A DNA stretch of 6,206 nt from JAJKIP01 sp040509055. Its GTDB lineage: Bacteria; Bacteroidota; Bacteroidia; Chitinophagales; Chitinophagaceae. The position numbers were made by a program, and so were the translations under genes. Numbering within the stretch: the first letter of the stretch is position 1; every line of letters begins with the position of its first letter. The stretch is taken from the NCBI GenBank assembly GCA_040509055.1, contig JBEVLT010000162.1:1-6206 (forward strand), written 5' to 3'. The notes under the pieces are model-generated. The model did no database searches. It was not told where the DNA came from and worked only from the letters and a program-made list of their open reading frames with translations. This document shows, one piece after another, positions 4,854 through 6,206 of this stretch.

Positions 4854-6206
4854 TTACTTTAACACCGGCAATTTCGCGGCAGCCGGCACTGTTTGCGGTG
4901 TTCTCCGCTTGTTCTGCATGCATTTGTCGTGGATGATGGCGCTCATGGGCTTGCCGTATACCTTGCTTTCCAGCCAGGAGATGACGTCCAGGTAGGCAAA
5001 GGCCCTTGTTTCAAACCGGTTCTTTTCCAGGTGCTTGATGCGCTGCAGGAAGGCTTCCAGTTCCGGTTTCAGCTGCCGCGGCGACAGGTTGAAGGATTTT
5101 TTCAGGAACTGGAACATGGCTTCTTCCACCACGGTCAGGTTTTGCATTTTGGCCATAAACCGGTATACCGACTTGGTGAGCGACTCGATGATGGTATCGT
5201 TGCCCAGTTCGTAGTGCGACATCAGGTGCAGCAGGCGGGCATAGCACTGCAGGTCGTTGCCCAGGCCCTCGTCTTCGTAGATGATCTTTTGCAGGTAGTC
5301 GATAGAGGTATTGTAGTCCTGGTTGCCGAAATACAGCATCGCGATCTTGTAGTTCAATACCATGATGCGGTGGCCGTCCAGGAAGATGGCGTATTCTTTC
5401 AGCTTTTGCTCGATGTCGGGCACCAGCTTCAATCCTTCGCGGAAGGTACCGGTCATGAAATGCTGGTTGATGCGGGCGCTGGCGATATAGATAAAGGCCT
5501 GTATGCGAAAGTTGTCATGGTCCTGCACACGCGGTGTGCGCGAAAACTCTTCAAAAAGACGCAGGGTTTGTTCAAAACCGCTGAAGTTGCGCAGGTCGAA
5601 ATGCGCATTCAGCAGGTTGTGCAGCCCTTTGATATAATGTCCTGTTTCCACGCGGATCATCAGGCGGTGATCGTGGAAAAGGTCCACCCATTTTTGCGTG
5701 TAGCGGTAATACATCAGAAAATCCTGCCGGATAAAGGCATACCAGCTCATGCTCTGGAACAGGTACAGCCGTTCGTAGAAGCCGGTTTGCTCCCAGGCAT
5801 CCACGGGCAGGTTTTTTTGCAGGAACTGGCGTACGCCGGCTTCGTCTTCCGGGTTTCGCGCATGCCCGTGCCGCGTATACCAGCTGTAGAGCTGCAGGGC
5901 CAGGTTGGACAGGCGGGCCACCGTCTGGTTGCGCGTAGTGATCTCCAGGGCCTCGTCCGACAGCTGTTCCGCACGGTGCTGCATACTGCGGGTGATGTGG
6001 AGCGTCTCAATCCTTTTTTCCAGCGAAATCACCTGCGTCAGAAAGTTGAACTTGTGGTTGCTGCGGGCCATTTCCTTGGCCTTTTCCAGGATTTTCAGGC
6101 TTTGCAGGAAGAGCCCTTTTTTATACAGGATATGGGCATAGTCGAACTGCTCATGCAGCTGAAGATCAATGCTATCGGTACTTTTCAGGAGGCGCAGGCT
6201 GGCCAG
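4854..6206 (-). CDS. Large alpha-helical (TPR-like) repeat protein of unknown function, 5' end outside window
   Basis: The frame is open from the right edge to a TAA at 4854-4856: 450 residues, with no stop at the edge, so the true start is outside. A Met codon at 6071 is internal, since the 45 codons before it read as coherent helix-rich protein (for example HEQFDYAHILYKKGLFLQSL). The sequence is almost wholly alpha-helical, with recurring pairs of helices rich in aromatic and leucine residues (YERLYLFQSMSWYAFIRQDF; FGNQDYNTSIDYLQKIIYED), the spacing typical of tetratricopeptide-type scaffolds, but degenerate. Near the C-terminus is RFETRAFAYLDVISWLESKV, a motif I associate with uncharacterised Bacteroidota proteins, followed by a basic, probably disordered tail. 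No signal peptide, membrane segment or catalytic motif is visible in the part present, so a cytoplasmic protein-binding role is likely but unproven. The VWA gene follows on the same strand. Confidence 0.88.
   Translation of the reverse strand: MASLRLLKSTDSIDLQLHEQFDYAHILYKKGLFLQSLKILEKAKEMARSNHKFNFLTQVISLEKRIETLHITRSMQHRAEQLSDEALEITTRNQTVARLSNLALQLYSWYTRHGHARNPEDEAGVRQFLQKNLPVDAWEQTGFYERLYLFQSMSWYAFIRQDFLMYYRYTQKWVDLFHDHRLMIRVETGHYIKGLHNLLNAHFDLRNFSGFEQTLRLFEEFSRTPRVQDHDNFRIQAFIYIASARINQHFMTGTFREGLKLVPDIEQKLKEYAIFLDGHRIMVLNYKIAMLYFGNQDYNTSIDYLQKIIYEDEGLGNDLQCYARLLHLMSHYELGNDTIIESLTKSVYRFMAKMQNLTVVEEAMFQFLKKSFNLSPRQLKPELEAFLQRIKHLEKNRFETRAFAYLDVISWLESKVYGKPMSAIIHDKCMQNKRRTPQTVPAAAKLPVLK

Noticed and set aside
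1..6206. Search for CRISPR arrays, tRNA/rRNA genes, transposases, phage genes, toxin-antitoxin or defence modules
   Set aside because: No spaced direct repeats, cloverleaf-like segments, or proteins of those families were seen by reading both strands.

Overview
The window looks like chromosomal DNA of a Bacteroidota species, probably of the Chitinophagaceae/Chitinophaga type. This rests on protein character (small YtxH and two-helix membrane proteins, an M23/SH3 lipoprotein, a VWA protein with a C-terminal coiled coil, a helical-repeat protein), on the absence of clear Shine-Dalgarno sequences before the starts, and on moderately high GC with strong CTG/GGC/CAG codon use. The genus is an inference from style, not from a marker gene.

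Layout from left to right: (1) 1-1579, minus strand, the first 526 residues of a UvrD/PcrA-type DNA helicase whose C-terminal half lies beyond the left edge. (2) 1580-1667, a short AT-rich divergent intergenic region with overlapping inverted repeats. (3) 1668-1889, plus strand, a 73-residue YtxH-like membrane protein, closed by a strong intrinsic terminator at 1910-1959. (4) 1982-2176, minus strand, a 64-residue two-helix membrane protein convergent with the YtxH gene. (5) 2177-2267, a 91-bp divergent spacer with a two-part dyad. (6) 2268-3593, plus strand, an M23 metallopeptidase lipoprotein with two C-terminal SH3-like domains. (7) 3617-4777, minus strand, an exported VWA-domain protein, convergent with the peptidase across only 23 bp. 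(8) 4854-6206, minus strand, a large helical-repeat protein open at the right edge, lying upstream of the VWA gene and possibly co-transcribed with it.

Apart from the helicase (DNA repair/replication), most of the products are predicted to be membrane-bound, lipid-anchored or exported, so the middle of the window is a loose cell-envelope neighbourhood. Strand changes separate most of the genes; the only possible operon is the helical-repeat gene followed by the VWA gene. I see no mobile element, CRISPR array, tRNA, rRNA, prophage or defence module, and no convincing new multi-gene system. The points most worth a second look are a codon-usage shift inside the helicase gene, the dyad elements in the two divergent spacers, and the domain make-up of the peptidase and VWA proteins.
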